Positions 48,469 through 58,466 of a DNA stretch of 64,000 bases are shown here, piece by piece. Every line of letters begins with the position of its first letter. Position 1 is the stretch's first letter. A program made the position numbers and the translations under genes. The DNA lies in assembly GCF_032595875.1 (NCBI RefSeq), contig NZ_CP132457.1, forward strand, positions 62,001 to 126,000, given 5' to 3'. The notes under the pieces are model-generated. The model did not search any database. It was not told the origin of the DNA and was given only the letters and a program-made list of their open reading frames with translations. The stretch comes from Borreliella andersonii. Lineage in GTDB: Bacteria; Spirochaetota; Spirochaetia; Borreliales; Borreliaceae.

Positions 48469-48918
48469 TTAAAAAGGTATATCTTCACTAAATTCATCAT
48501 CAATAATATCAATATCCTTAACTATATCTTCTTTTTTATGATTTATAATGCTATTAACATCTGAATCTTGCATTTGAATAGTATTAGAACCTGAACTAAA
48601 CATTTGCAAATTATCTACAAATATATTTACCTTACTCCTCTTATCACCTGTATTCCTATCTTGCCAGCTTTCATATTTAAGAGATCCACTTACCACAACT
48701 TGTTTGCCCTTTTTTAAATAATCGTTGAGACTTTCGGCTCTTTTGGAAAAAATAACACAATCAAAATATTGCGGATAATCAATCCATTCATCATTTTTCT
48801 TCATCCTTCTATTATTAGCTATAGAAAACCTAAGAACAGCCATACCACTTTCTGTATAAGAAAGCTCAGAATCTCTTGTAAGCCTACCAGACAATACTAA
48901 TGAATTAATATCAGCCAT
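48469..48918 (-). CDS. ssb: Single-stranded DNA-binding protein
   Basis: 149 residues. The OB fold is clear: [34 protein letters not shown], then [29 protein letters not shown]. The acidic C-terminal tip ends DEFSEDIPF, the protein-docking tail typical of SSB (DDDIPF). It lies between rpsF and rpsR. Confidence 0.97.
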   Translation of the reverse strand: MADINSLVLSGRLTRDSELSYTESGMAVLRFSIANNRRMKKNDEWIDYPQYFDCVIFSKRAESLNDYLKKGKQVVVSGSLKYESWQDRNTGDKRSKVNIFVDNLQMFSSGSNTIQMQDSDVNSIINHKKEDIVKDIDIIDDEFSEDIPF

Positions 48919-48932
48919 TCAACAAAACCCTC

Positions 48933-49349
48933 TTATTTTTCCTGAACATTTGTGCTTTCAGAACCTGTTGCTTCAACTTTAGAGGCAACCTTGAGACTAT
49001 CTTTGTCACTATTGTCCCTAAATTCTCTAAAATTTCTTCTTTTGATTTTTTTAGTATTGATCTTTCTAACTATTTTAACCAAAATCATATACCTAAGCAA
49101 GTTTTTAATTAGCTTAAGCCTTGATTCAAGCTCTTTTAAATTATTACCTTCCATACTAAACTCTATTATTTCATAACGACCTCTAGCCTGCTTTTTGATG
49201 GAATACTCTAGAGCCCTCTCTCCAATAAAATTACTAACAATCTCAGTTGCACCAAAAAATTCTAAAGATTTTTTAACCTCTTCTAAAGAACCTTTATATT
49301 CAATTTCCTCGCTTCTAAACAAAAAACATGCCTCATACTTTTTAATCAT
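48933..49349 (-). CDS. rpsF: Ribosomal protein S6
   Basis: 138 residues. YEACFLFRSEE at the start and ALEYSIKKQARGRYEIIEFSM in the middle are S6 hallmarks. The C-terminal tail is long, charged and Ser/Lys-rich (about 105-138). First gene of its operon. Confidence 0.95.
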   Translation of the reverse strand: MIKKYEACFLFRSEEIEYKGSLEEVKKSLEFFGATEIVSNFIGERALEYSIKKQARGRYEIIEFSMEGNNLKELESRLKLIKNLLRYMILVKIVRKINTKKIKRRNFREFRDNSDKDSLKVASKVEATGSESTNVQEK

Positions 49350-49407
49350 TACTAAAACTCCTTATGGTCTATCGCATTGCAAAATATGCAACAAAGGTTA
49401 CTTAGTT

Positions 49408-49436
49408 AGTATATAAAAGAGACTAATTTTTTTCAA
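49408..49436 (-). promoter_or_regulatory. Promoter of the rpsF-ssb-rpsR-rplI-dnaB operon
   Basis: On the minus strand: TTGAAA (49431-49436), exactly 17 bases, TATACT (49408-49413), then 58 bases to the rpsF ATG. This is the clearest sigma-70 promoter in the window. Confidence 0.75.
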
Positions 49437-49489
49437 CAATAAAAACTTTTTATAACATATAAAATGTAACCAAACAATAATCTTAACCC

Positions 49490-51184
49490 TTAATCTTCTT
49501 CTAATTCGCTAAGTTTATAGGTTTTCCCCGATTTACCTTGCTTTTCAAGTTTTTTATCTTCTTTCATTTCAATATAAGTCTTAAGTCCTTTTTTTACATT
49601 ATCAACTGCAACCATAACACTAGCTTCAAAAAGACTCTTGGGAGAATAGGTATCAATAGCCCTTTTAATATAATAAACATTTGACCCATAAAAAAGCTGA
49701 ACCTTGCCATTAATAAACCCTATTTTAAGAACTCCAGCCTCTTTAAGCAAATCATTATCAACAAGCTCAGTATTAATAACATCTACATGCAATCTTGCAG
49801 AACAAACATCAATTTTTGTAATATTATCAAATCCACCAAGACCCTGAATTAAAAGATGCGCAATCCCAAGACTCTCTAGTTTCCCTTCTTGACCTTCAAA
49901 AAATGGATCGTCTGTAACAAATATCTGAAAATCAAAATATCTATAAAGCCAACTAAAAGTAAAATAATAAAGAACAAAAAATATTGCCCCCAAAGGCACT
50001 ACAACAATCCAATTTGTCTTAGAATTTCCTTGAAGTATTCCAAACATAAAAAAATCCAAAAATCCAGTAGAAAAGGTATCGCCAATCGTAACATCAAAAA
50101 AATTAGCAAGCAACAATGCAAATCCCGAATAAGTGGCATGAACAAAATAAAGCAAAGGTGCTGTAAAAATAAATAAAAATTCTAAAGGCTCAGTTATTCC
50201 TGTTAAAAAAGCTGTCAAAGCTCCAGATAAAAGAAGCGCTGCAACCTTTTTTTTATCGTCATGAACAATACCCTTGTAAACCCCCAATGCTGCTCCAGGC
50301 AGTCCAAACATAATAGAGAGATAAAATCCACTGCTAATCTTAGCAAAACCTGATGAAAATTTACTAAGTGATGGGTCTAATAGCTGAGCATAAAATATAT
50401 TCTTAAGACCTCTAACAGTATTGCCATTAACAATCTCCACCCCTCCCAAAGAAGTAAACTCAAAAGGAAAAGATAAAATAGAATGCAACCCCAAAGGCAA
50501 TAAAAGTCTATTTAAAAATCCGTAAAGAAAACTACCAAAATATTCAAACTTAAAAACAAACACACCTAAAGATGCAATTAACTTGTCAAAAGTTGACCAA
50601 ATTAAACAAAAAAATATCGCCAAAACAACACAAAAAGGTAAAATTATTACTATAGGCACAAAATGACACTCAGAAAAAAAAACAAAAGGCTTGGGCAGTT
50701 TAATATTATAAAATTTGTTATGTAAATAGCCAACTACAAGACCTACCGCTAAAGAACCTGCAATTCCCGTATTTAAAGTTTGAACACCAAAAAAATTTAT
50801 ACGCCCCACAGAAGACATTGCCTCTGCTTCAACAAGCCCTGAGAAAGTTTCAATAAAATAATTTTCAGTAATATTAAATGTTAAATAACCAATAAGGCCT
50901 CCTAAAGCCGCTGTCCCCTGCCCCATTCTTGCAATTCCAATAGAAATTCCAATAGAAAAAATTAAAGGCATATTGAGAAGAATAGCATTACCTATAGCCT
51001 TCATTAAGCCCAAAACATTTAGAATAAAAATTTTGTCAACATAAACAATACTAGAAGAATTTGAAAACACAGATCCAATACCAATCAATAAGCATGAAAC
51101 TGGTAGAATAGAAATAGGCACTCGTAGTGCTTTAGAAAATTTTTGCAAACTTGCAAAGTCAATTATTTTAATAAAATTAATCAT
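49490..51184 (-). CDS. PTS glucose/maltose-type IICB permease (MalX-like)
   Basis: 564 residues from ATG 51184, with GGAGAGG six bases upstream. An EIIC sugar channel of about ten spans (about 15-400) opens with FSKALRVPISILPVSCLLIGIG and contains GITEPLEFLFIF, the family's substrate-site block. A C-terminal EIIB domain (about 425-510) has the phosphorylated Cys in ITKIDVCSARLHV. EIIA is not fused and must act in trans. This corresponds to what is called malX-1 in B. burgdorferi, as I remember; the sugar is uncertain (glucose or maltose). Confidence 0.9.
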   Translation of the reverse strand: MINFIKIIDFASLQKFSKALRVPISILPVSCLLIGIGSVFSNSSSIVYVDKIFILNVLGLMKAIGNAILLNMPLIFSIGISIGIARMGQGTAALGGLIGYLTFNITENYFIETFSGLVEAEAMSSVGRINFFGVQTLNTGIAGSLAVGLVVGYLHNKFYNIKLPKPFVFFSECHFVPIVIILPFCVVLAIFFCLIWSTFDKLIASLGVFVFKFEYFGSFLYGFLNRLLLPLGLHSILSFPFEFTSLGGVEIVNGNTVRGLKNIFYAQLLDPSLSKFSSGFAKISSGFYLSIMFGLPGAALGVYKGIVHDDKKKVAALLLSGALTAFLTGITEPLEFLFIFTAPLLYFVHATYSGFALLLANFFDVTIGDTFSTGFLDFFMFGILQGNSKTNWIVVVPLGAIFFVLYYFTFSWLYRYFDFQIFVTDDPFFEGQEGKLESLGIAHLLIQGLGGFDNITKIDVCSARLHVDVINTELVDNDLLKEAGVLKIGFINGKVQLFYGSNVYYIKRAIDTYSPKSLFEASVMVAVDNVKKGLKTYIEMKEDKKLEKQGKSGKTYKLSELEED

Positions 51185-51224
51185 GCTAAGCCTCTCCAAT
51201 GCTAAATTTCAGCAAACACTATTT

Positions 51225-51230
51225 ATTATA
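51225..51230 (-). promoter_or_regulatory. Possible -10 element of the PTS gene
   Basis: TATAAT on the minus strand, about 40 bases upstream of the ATG. The -35 region is a T tract without consensus. Confidence 0.35.
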
Positions 51231-51395
51231 AAGCTTTTTTTACAAAAAAAAACTTTACTCATCAAACAAGCCTGCTAATAATATTAACATTAGACAAGTC
51301 AAATAAAATTTAATTTGATCTTGAGAAAAACTTACAATTAAAGTAATGTATTATATATTTTTTATAAATAAATGATAAAAAACGGAGGTAAGGTT

Positions 51396-52097
51396 GTGCC
51401 CAGAGAAAACAAACTTAAAAATTATTCGTTAAGCGATGTTAATACAAGCAAAATACCAAAAAATGAGCTTTTTAGTTCAATATCGCATCTTTTTGGAATC
51501 GTTTTGTCTATCATTGGAACAACAATTCTTATTACAATATCTACTCTTAAAAAAAAAGATTTACACGCACTTGTATTTTTTATTTACGGATGTTCAATGA
51601 CCCTATTATATGTAATGAGCACTCTTTACCACATATTCCCAAAAGGAAGTAAAATAAAAAAAATATTTAGAAAATTTGATCATATTTCCATATTTATCCT
51701 AATAGCAGGAACATATACTCCTGCATGTGCAATCCTTATGCCAGACAAATCGGGAATAATAATCTTATGCATAGTGTGGAGCCTGGCTATACTTGGCATT
51801 ATTTTTAAAATAATATTTACAAATAGCCCTGGATGGTTTAATGGATCCATATTTATAATTATGGGGTGGATTATCATTTTTAAAATTAAGCCCATTTATC
51901 AAGCACTCAACGGAAAAGGATTTTTTTGGCTAGTTTTTGGTGGAATCGTATATACAATAGGTGCAATAGTATACGCATTAAGCAAAAAATTCAATCCAGC
52001 AATTAACATGAAAATGCATGATATATTTCATATATTAATAATAATTGCATCAGCATCTCACTTTTGGCTTATGCTAAAATACATTTCTAATTTTTAA
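51396..52097 (+). CDS. Hemolysin III / PAQR (YqfA-like) family membrane protein
   Basis: 233 residues from GTG 51396, set by GGAGG seven bases upstream; the ATG at 51372 lies before that site. Seven spans. Conserved metal-site blocks of the PAQR family are present: [41 protein letters not shown] and [19 protein letters not shown]. The name hemolysin III comes from one Bacillus cereus protein; a lipid-metabolism hydrolase role is more likely. It is an isolated plus-strand gene between two minus-strand operons. Confidence 0.88.
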   Translation: MPRENKLKNYSLSDVNTSKIPKNELFSSISHLFGIVLSIIGTTILITISTLKKKDLHALVFFIYGCSMTLLYVMSTLYHIFPKGSKIKKIFRKFDHISIFILIAGTYTPACAILMPDKSGIIILCIVWSLAILGIIFKIIFTNSPGWFNGSIFIIMGWIIIFKIKPIYQALNGKGFFWLVFGGIVYTIGAIVYALSKKFNPAINMKMHDIFHILIIIASASHFWLMLKYISNF

Positions 52098-53396
52098 TTA
52101 AAATATATTTAAAAGACCTTTCAAGTCATTAAAAAGGCCTAAGCCAAAAAGAAACAGTCCCAAAAAAATACCAACGCTATAAAAAGAATAAATGGTTTTA
52201 GCCTTAAATCTTTTTCCACGCAAAAGTTCAATAAAGCTGATAAAAATCTGTCCTCCATCAAAAATAGGTATTACAATAAAAAATAGATTCATACCAGCAA
52301 GAATTAAACTTAAGAAAGAAATGCTATTAATCCAATACAATAGCCCTAAAGAATATGATGAAGAGAGAATGCCTACAATTCCAACAGGGCCTGATACACT
52401 CTTAGAAGTATTTAAAAAATTTGTTATTAATAAAAAAATAGAATACAAAATGTCTTGCAAAGCATTTACAACCTTAAAAAAAGAACTTTTAATGGCACTT
52501 GAAATATTTTCTGCTTTAACCAGTCTTTTAAAAGACGGTGAAAAATATACACCAATCATTTTATTTTTATCATGAAATACTAATTTTGAAGAAAAAATCT
52601 CGCCATTTCTAGAAAACTTAATCTCCACAACATCCGAATTTAAATTCTTAAGAAAATCATCTAAATCTCTTTTATTTTTCAAAAGAATATTATCAATGCT
52701 AACTATCTCATCACCCGGTTTCATTCCTGCAATATTAGCAGGCGAATTTAAAACCACATCCGCTATCACAAGATCAACCCAAGGACCAATTTCTTTTAAA
52801 AAATCTTGCAAACTAACAGTCTCTTTAAAAGTAATATTTTCTTTTTCCCTTAAAACATCAAACGTAACTGTAGATTTTTCCTCGGGAATAACTCTTCCTA
52901 AATCAGAAAAATATTCAATTTTTTTATTATTAACCTTTAATATAACATCACCGTCTCTAAATTTATCTTTTAAAAAAGAATTTTTATTTAAAATACTAAC
53001 CCTTGAAGAATAATCCAAATATATAACACCCGACATACTTACAAAAATGAAAACAACAAATGAAAAAATCAAATTAAACAAAGGGCCTGCAAAATATATT
53101 AAAATTTTTTTAAAGTGTGAAATTCCAAACAAAGAATCTTTATCTGCTTCTAATTCTTTATTTGCCTTAAGCTCTTTTTCTAAATGATCAAATCCCTTAA
53201 GCTTACAATATCCTCCTAGAAGAATTGGAGAAAGTCTATACTCAGTGTTATTAATTTTAAACTTTAATATACTAGGACCTATGCCCACAGAAAAAACTTC
53301 AACCTTAACTTTAAAAAGCTTAGCAAATAAAAAGTGCCCTAGCTCATGAATAAATATTATAAAACCAAGAGCAAGCACGCTAACAAGAATATACAT
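52098..53396 (-). CDS. rseP: RseP/RIP site-2 zinc metalloprotease
   Basis: Intramembrane protease. 432 residues from ATG 53396, with GGAGG five bases upstream. The first span carries the zinc motif HELGHFLFAKLF. VFSVGIGPSILKFK and ILLGGYCKLKG follow, and the C-terminal NLFFIVIPIFDGGQI is the second zinc-ligand block (usually NLLPIPxLDGG). Tandem PDZ-like regions lie between (about 130-290). It ends the uppS-cdsA-rseP cluster. Confidence 0.94.
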   Translation of the reverse strand: MYILVSVLALGFIIFIHELGHFLFAKLFKVKVEVFSVGIGPSILKFKINNTEYRLSPILLGGYCKLKGFDHLEKELKANKELEADKDSLFGISHFKKILIYFAGPLFNLIFSFVVFIFVSMSGVIYLDYSSRVSILNKNSFLKDKFRDGDVILKVNNKKIEYFSDLGRVIPEEKSTVTFDVLREKENITFKETVSLQDFLKEIGPWVDLVIADVVLNSPANIAGMKPGDEIVSIDNILLKNKRDLDDFLKNLNSDVVEIKFSRNGEIFSSKLVFHDKNKMIGVYFSPSFKRLVKAENISSAIKSSFFKVVNALQDILYSIFLLITNFLNTSKSVSGPVGIVGILSSSYSLGLLYWINSISFLSLILAGMNLFFIVIPIFDGGQIFISFIELLRGKRFKAKTIYSFYSVGIFLGLFLFGLGLFNDLKGLLNIF

Positions 53397-53414
53397 AATT
53401 TCCTCCAAAAATCA

Positions 53415-54266
53415 CTAAGATAGGTATAAATAAAATATCGGGCCTGTCAAAAGAAAAGAGTCAATCGAATCAAGAGCCCCACCTCTACCAGGAACGATTT
53501 TCCCAGAATCTTTTACTCCAGCACTTCGCTTTAATCCAGATTCAAACAAGTCGCCAATAATGGTAAAAACTCCAATCAAAATACCTAAAATGATAGATTC
53601 TCCATAGCTTAAATTTATTAATCTAAAAAATACCGCAAATATAGCAGTAACCACAGAAAACAAAATGCCCCCAAAAAAACCCATTAATGTTTTATTTGGA
53701 CTAATAATAGTGGGACGATAACTGTTTTTCCCTAAAAAATAACCAAAAAGATATGCAAAAGTATCGTTTCCACTTACCATGGCAAAAAGTATTAACATTA
53801 AAAATGGTGCCTTGGGTAAAGTTGTAATAGAAACCGTAAAAGACATTAATGCCCCAGGATATATAAGTATAAAAAGTATTGACGTTGCTTGAAACAAAAA
53901 ATTTCCAATCTCATGCTCTTTAATAAACACCAAATCAACAATCCAGTTACTAAAAACTAACGCTATAGCCAAATAATATATTACATTCATGCCTAAATAA
54001 AAAACATTAAAATGAATATATGTTAAAATTGGAGGAATAAACCCTAAAAAAAAAGATAATATACTTGAAAGTCCTGAAGATTTGAATTTTAATTTTAATA
54101 AATCATTAACTTCTTTTGCCGCAAAGCCACTAAATATAAAAATTAAAATATTAAGAAATAAATAATTTTTAAAATCTAAAAATATTAAAAATAAAATCAA
54201 AGGAACGAAAAATAGAAATGTTCCCAACCTTGCAAAAAAGGCAAATCTCTTAAACTTACTCAACAA
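53415..54266 (-). CDS. cdsA: CdsA, phosphatidate cytidylyltransferase
   Basis: Makes CDP-diacylglycerol for phospholipids. Eight or so spans; the signature near the C-terminus is SAGVKDSGKIVPGRGGALDSIDSFLL (S-x8-P-G-R-G-G-x-L-D-x-x-D). The frame is open to 54353 inside uppS, but the start is more likely TTG at 54266 or 54263, just behind the uppS stop, with GGGAG in the last uppS codons. This gives about 283 residues, normal for CdsA. Confidence 0.92.
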   Translation of the reverse strand: MLSKFKRFAFFARLGTFLFFVPLILFLIFLDFKNYLFLNILIFIFSGFAAKEVNDLLKLKFKSSGLSSILSFFLGFIPPILTYIHFNVFYLGMNVIYYLAIALVFSNWIVDLVFIKEHEIGNFLFQATSILFILIYPGALMSFTVSITTLPKAPFLMLILFAMVSGNDTFAYLFGYFLGKNSYRPTIISPNKTLMGFFGGILFSVVTAIFAVFFRLINLSYGESIILGILIGVFTIIGDLFESGLKRSAGVKDSGKIVPGRGGALDSIDSFLLTGPIFYLYLS

Positions 54267-54267
54267 A

Positions 54268-54960
54268 TCATCTCCCAAAATTTCTTCTTCTACATTGGAA
54301 ACATTCCAAATCCTTACTATATCTATTGTTACAATATTCAGGCCACAAAACATCTGAAAAAATTAATTCAGAGTAAGCAATCCTCCATAAGAAAAAATTA
54401 CTTATTCTAATATTTCCGCCTGTACGTACTAAAAGATCAAGGTCAGGCAGTTCTGGATTGTCTAAAAACTTGGAAAAAATATTCTCATTCAAAGATTCTA
54501 AATCAAAATCACTTGAAACAAATTTTTTAACAGCTCTAAGTATTTCATCACGACCCCCATAATTGATTGCCAAATTTAAAATAAGGTTGTTGAAATTTTT
54601 AGAAAAGTTAATAGAATCTTTTATAGAACTTTTTACTTCTTCGCTTAAAGACTCAACATCCCCTGAAACTATTATTTTTATTCCATTTTTTTTATAAAAA
54701 TCAAATTCGGCTCTCAAATAGTTAGCAATTAAAAACATTAAATTTTCTATCTCACAAACATCCCTTTTCCAATTTTCAGTAGAAAATACATAAAAGGATA
54801 AATATTTTATACCTACCCTTAAAGAATGCTTAACTATTTCTTTTGCTCTTTCAAGACCCTCTTTATAACCTTCCAAAGAAGACAATCCTTTACTTAAAGC
54901 CCATCTTCTATTGCCATCCATAATAATTCCAACATGACTTGGAAGAGAACCCTTATTCAT
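54268..54960 (-). CDS. uppS: Undecaprenyl diphosphate synthase
   Basis: Makes the C55 lipid carrier for peptidoglycan. 230 residues: [15 protein letters not shown] (catalytic Asp), [26 protein letters not shown], and [25 protein letters not shown]. All are family blocks. It sits four bases after frr and overlaps the cdsA ribosome-binding site. Confidence 0.96.
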   Translation of the reverse strand: MNKGSLPSHVGIIMDGNRRWALSKGLSSLEGYKEGLERAKEIVKHSLRVGIKYLSFYVFSTENWKRDVCEIENLMFLIANYLRAEFDFYKKNGIKIIVSGDVESLSEEVKSSIKDSINFSKNFNNLILNLAINYGGRDEILRAVKKFVSSDFDLESLNENIFSKFLDNPELPDLDLLVRTGGNIRISNFFLWRIAYSELIFSDVLWPEYCNNRYSKDLECFQCRRRNFGR

Positions 54961-54964
54961 GAAT

Positions 54965-55519
54965 TTAAGCTTCCATTATTTCTTGAATTTTAGATTCTAA
55001 AATAGAATCTATTTTTTTAATATAAATGTCTGTAGATTTCTGAATATCATCTAAAATTCTTTTTAAACTGTCCTCTGTAATCTTCGATTCTTTTTCTTGC
55101 TTTTTAACCTTATTGTTTAAATCTTGTCGTATATTTCTAGTTGAAATTTTATGCTCTTCTGCTATTTTTTTAGCATGCTTTACAATGTCTTGTCGCCTTT
55201 CACTAGTTAACGCTGGAACCTTAATTCTAATAACCGAACCATCACTTGAAGGGTTCATAGAAAGATCAGAATTAAGTATAGCCTGTTCTATCTTATTTAA
55301 GATGCTTTTATCCCAAGGTTGAATAACAACAAGCCTTGCTTCAGGAATTCTAATACTTGACACTTGAGTTATGGGTATTCTCTGGCCATGGTACTGAATA
55401 AAGACTTTATCAAAAATATTACTACTAATTCTCCCTGTTCTTAACGTTTTATATTCATTGCCAAGTGATAAAAGAACCTTACTCATCTTTTCATCTAGAA
55501 AAGCCTTATAATCTTCCAT
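54965..55519 (-). CDS. frr: Ribosome recycling factor
   Basis: 184 residues. [20 protein letters not shown] near residue 25, [20 protein letters not shown], and the C-terminal helix [24 protein letters not shown] are standard RRF. It follows tsf by 34 bases; pyrH, which normally lies between them, is missing here. Confidence 0.97.
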   Translation of the reverse strand: MEDYKAFLDEKMSKVLLSLGNEYKTLRTGRISSNIFDKVFIQYHGQRIPITQVSSIRIPEARLVVIQPWDKSILNKIEQAILNSDLSMNPSSDGSVIRIKVPALTSERRQDIVKHAKKIAEEHKISTRNIRQDLNNKVKKQEKESKITEDSLKRILDDIQKSTDIYIKKIDSILESKIQEIMEA

Positions 55520-55553
55520 ATAAACTCCTCCTTGCTGATAAAAAGTACATTAT

Positions 55554-56393
55554 CTACCCTACTCTTAAATATTTAAACTCAACTACTTCTATCTCGCTTG
55601 AAATTGCTTTTGAAATCTCATCAAGCATTCCCCTTACAGTGATTTTATCATTCTTTACAAAACTTTGTTCAAGAAGAGAAATTTCAGCAAGATGTTTTTT
55701 TATTTTTCCTGCAACTATACCGTTGATTATGCTTTCTGACTTACCACTAGATTCTAATTGTTTGGTAAATATCTCTTCTTGCTCTTTAATATAATTTGGA
55801 CAAACATCATCATTTCTCAAATAAACAGGAGCAAAAGCGGCCACATGCAAAGCTAAATCCATAGCAAAATTTTGAAACATTTTATCTTCGGTTTTAGAAA
55901 AATCATCTACTTTTAATTTAATTAAAACACCTATTTTAGATTGTTCACCATGCAAATAAATTTTTACAAACTCATTAGATTGAATTTTAGTAATAAAAAT
56001 TTTTTTAACCTGAATATTCTCTTTTATTGTAGCTGCTAAATTTTTAAGCTCTAACTCTTGAGAAGTGGTTAAAGAATCACTTCCGCTTTCTACTAATTCC
56101 TTAATCAAAGAATTGCCAAAATTAACAAAATCATGATTTAAAGCAACAAAGTCTGTTTCACAAGAAATAAGCAAAAGCCCAGCATAAATATTGTTTGAAT
56201 ATGAAAATACTCTACCTTCTCTTGCATCTCGGTCAAATCTTTTCTCAGCAGATGCGATTCCCATTTCTCTAAGCTTTTTTTTAGCCAATTCAAAGTCTCC
56301 ACCAGCAGCGGATAAAGCTTTTTTACAATCTCCAAAACCAGCATTGGTTTCTTCTCGAAGTTTTTTTACATCTTGAGGACTAATAATGCTCAT
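55554..56393 (-). CDS. tsf: Elongation factor Ts
   Basis: 279 residues. Start block [19 protein letters not shown], then [12 protein letters not shown] and the [10 protein letters not shown] nucleotide-exchange loop. It recharges EF-Tu. It lies three bases after rpsB. Confidence 0.97.
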   Translation of the reverse strand: MSIISPQDVKKLREETNAGFGDCKKALSAAGGDFELAKKKLREMGIASAEKRFDRDAREGRVFSYSNNIYAGLLLISCETDFVALNHDFVNFGNSLIKELVESGSDSLTTSQELELKNLAATIKENIQVKKIFITKIQSNEFVKIYLHGEQSKIGVLIKLKVDDFSKTEDKMFQNFAMDLALHVAAFAPVYLRNDDVCPNYIKEQEEIFTKQLESSGKSESIINGIVAGKIKKHLAEISLLEQSFVKNDKITVRGMLDEISKAISSEIEVVEFKYLRVG

Positions 56394-56396
56394 AAA

Positions 56397-57179
56397 TTAC
56401 TCTCCCCTTTCTTCAATAGAGTCACTTTTATCATTTTTAATTTCAATTTCTTTCATCAAATCTTCTTCGTTTAAATTCTCAATTATTTGAATACCAACCT
56501 CTTTATCACTTTCCAAAATAGCATCAGATATTATTTTGGTAAACAAAGCAACAGAACGAATCGCATCATCATTACCAGGAATTGGACAATCAATAACATC
56601 TGGATTACAATTCGTATCAACCACAGAAATAATGGGAATTTTTAATTTTCTAGCCTCATTAATAGCTATCTGCTCTCGCTTAGGGTCAATGATAAAAATA
56701 GCACCAGGAAGTGTTTCCATGTCCTTGATACCTGTTAAATTTTTAGCTAATTTTGACTTTTCGCGATTAAGTTGTGAAATCTCTTTTTTGCTTATCATAT
56801 CAAAAGTTCCATCAACTTCCATCTTTTCTAGCTTTTTTAATTTTTGAACAGATTTTCTAATCGTATTAAAATTAGAAAGCATACCCCCAAGCCACCTACT
56901 GCTTACATATGGCATATCACTTCTTCTTGCCTCTTGTTCTATTATCTCACTAGCTTGCTTTTTGGTTCCAACAAAAAGCACCTTTTTACCATCTTTTATT
57001 ACCCTTTGAACAAGCTCGTAAGAATCTTTAATTCCCTGCAAAGTCTTTTGAAGATCTAAAATATGTATCTCATTTCTCTCAGAAAAAATAAATCTTTTCA
57101 TTCTGGGATCAAGTCTTTTTACTTGATGGCCAAAATGAACTCCAGCCTCCAACAGGCTCTTCATCGTAACAATTGCCAA
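56397..57179 (-). CDS. rpsB: Ribosomal protein S2
   Basis: 260 residues from a TTG start at 57179; GGAGG lies six bases upstream, better than for the ATG at 57164. [43 protein letters not shown] and [24 protein letters not shown] are S2 signatures. Acidic tail rich in Glu. Confidence 0.96.
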   Translation of the reverse strand: MAIVTMKSLLEAGVHFGHQVKRLDPRMKRFIFSERNEIHILDLQKTLQGIKDSYELVQRVIKDGKKVLFVGTKKQASEIIEQEARRSDMPYVSSRWLGGMLSNFNTIRKSVQKLKKLEKMEVDGTFDMISKKEISQLNREKSKLAKNLTGIKDMETLPGAIFIIDPKREQIAINEARKLKIPIISVVDTNCNPDVIDCPIPGNDDAIRSVALFTKIISDAILESDKEVGIQIIENLNEEDLMKEIEIKNDKSDSIEERGE

Positions 57180-57250
57180 ATCAACCTCCTATTATCCTTC
57201 TCTTTTACTCACTATGAAAACACACAGCGGAAATTATCCTCTCTTTCATA

Positions 57251-57279
57251 AGAATATAATATATAATAAAACAATCCAA
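57251..57279 (-). promoter_or_regulatory. Possible rpsB-tsf operon promoter
   Basis: Minus strand TTGGAT (57274-57279), 17 bases, TATTCT (57251-57256). Alternative -10 hexamers occur in the nearby TA-rich stretch. The 209-base gap 57180-57388 otherwise shows no RNA gene. Confidence 0.4.
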
Positions 57280-57388
57280 TTAATAAGTCCATCTCACTGA
57301 AAATAAACACCATTCTCTTTAATAAACTTATCAACAAATAATATTAATAAAAAATATTAAACATACAACTCTTTAAAAAATTATTCTT

Positions 57389-57667
57389 TTACAAATCGTT
57401 CTTATTTCTTTCAGAGAATTTAATCAAACCTATTAAAATAACTGATCCCAAAATAGGCAACAAATAAAGAACAAAATCTATTTCCCTTTCATAATAATCA
57501 GAATAAAAAAAGGGGATAAAAAACAGAAATACAATTCCACCTAAAAAGCTTATTAAATAAACTACTAAAAATCTAAAATTCAATATATTTAAAAATATAA
57601 CAAAAAAGCTTACTAAAAAAGAAATAACAATGTTTGTTAAAATCAAATGAGAAAAAAATACTATCAT
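57389..57667 (-). CDS. Small membrane protein of unknown function
   Basis: 92 residues with three hydrophobic spans (ILTNIVISFLVSFFVIFLNIL, FLVVYLISFLGGIVFLFFI, DFVLYLLPILGSVILIGLI) and a charged C-terminus (KFSERNKNDL). It is 19 bases after the lipoprotein gene and co-directional with it. No family is recognised. Confidence 0.7.
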   Translation of the reverse strand: MIVFFSHLILTNIVISFLVSFFVIFLNILNFRFLVVYLISFLGGIVFLFFIPFFYSDYYEREIDFVLYLLPILGSVILIGLIKFSERNKNDL

Positions 57668-57686
57668 GCTCCCCCCTTAAAAAGGA

Positions 57687-58442
57687 CTAATTAGATAAAC
57701 TAAATCCCGACAAATCCCCAAGATTAATAAGAACGCTATAAGCATCATCAACAATGCTGCCGACACCCATAACAAAAATTGCTAAATTATACTTAGGGGC
57801 AATATCTTTTGTAAAAAAATCATCATTTATATGTTTTAAATCAATTGGCCTTTTCTCTTTATCTAAAAAATTAGACTTTTTAAGAGATTTTGAAAAACCC
57901 ATATATTCTCCTTTGTCAATATGGGATCTATATATATTTTTCTTCTCAAGAAGAACAGATGAAGGGGTATTTCCACTTCTCACGGTAATGAAAGCCTCAC
58001 CAGGAACATCCTTTCTCAATTCTCCAAAATTTATTTCAAAATATAAAGGCAATTTGCTATCTACCCATTCTTTATTCAATTTAAAAACAGGTTTACCTGA
58101 ATAAACAGTAGAACTCAAATTTATTTTATAAAACCCTCTATTATTAAATTCACGAACATTGTCAAAAACACCTTTCAAGGCTTCAAAATCTCTCTCTACG
58201 CTTTTTTGGAAACTACTTATGTGATAATTGGCACCTTCCGGATAAAACTTGTAATATATATCAAAACCTCTTAATTTACTAGCTACTTGATTTAAAAAAT
58301 AACCTGCTGGTAAAAAAAAAGCTACAGAATCTCTTGAAATTCGATTATCAACCTTTTCTGGTGAAGGAAGTATCAAAATATTATCAAGACCACATCCGAA
58401 AAATCCCACAAAAAATACAAAATATAAAATATTATTTATTAT
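57687..58442 (-). CDS. Predicted lipoprotein with an apparent AUA start
   Basis: About 250 residues. A GTG at 58409 would leave only five residues before Cys in FFGCG, too few for a signal peptide. Upstream in frame the sequence reads NNILYFVFFVGFFGC, a hydrophobic signal with lipobox, and GGGGGAGG lies four bases before an AUA pair at 58442/58439; no ATG, GTG or TTG exists there. I therefore extend to 58442 with AUA as presumed start (or a lost ATG). The mature protein is mostly beta, with KPVFKLNKEWVDSKLPLYFEINFGELR; no known family. It is probably an inner- or outer-membrane lipoprotein. Confidence 0.68.
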   Translation of the reverse strand: MINNILYFVFFVGFFGCGLDNILILPSPEKVDNRISRDSVAFFLPAGYFLNQVASKLRGFDIYYKFYPEGANYHISSFQKSVERDFEALKGVFDNVREFNNRGFYKINLSSTVYSGKPVFKLNKEWVDSKLPLYFEINFGELRKDVPGEAFITVRSGNTPSSVLLEKKNIYRSHIDKGEYMGFSKSLKKSNFLDKEKRPIDLKHINDDFFTKDIAPKYNLAIFVMGVGSIVDDAYSVLINLGDLSGFSLSN

Positions 58443-58466
58443 AAAACCTCCCCCAAAAAATACAAA

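Noticed and set aside
51396..52097. Virulence haemolysin
   Set aside because: Only the family name suggests this; the sequence is a PAQR-type membrane protein found in many non-pathogens.
57180..57388. Possible tRNA or small RNA in the 209-base gap
   Set aside because: No cloverleaf, no TTCGANNC-like loop and no stable hairpin followed by a T run could be found.
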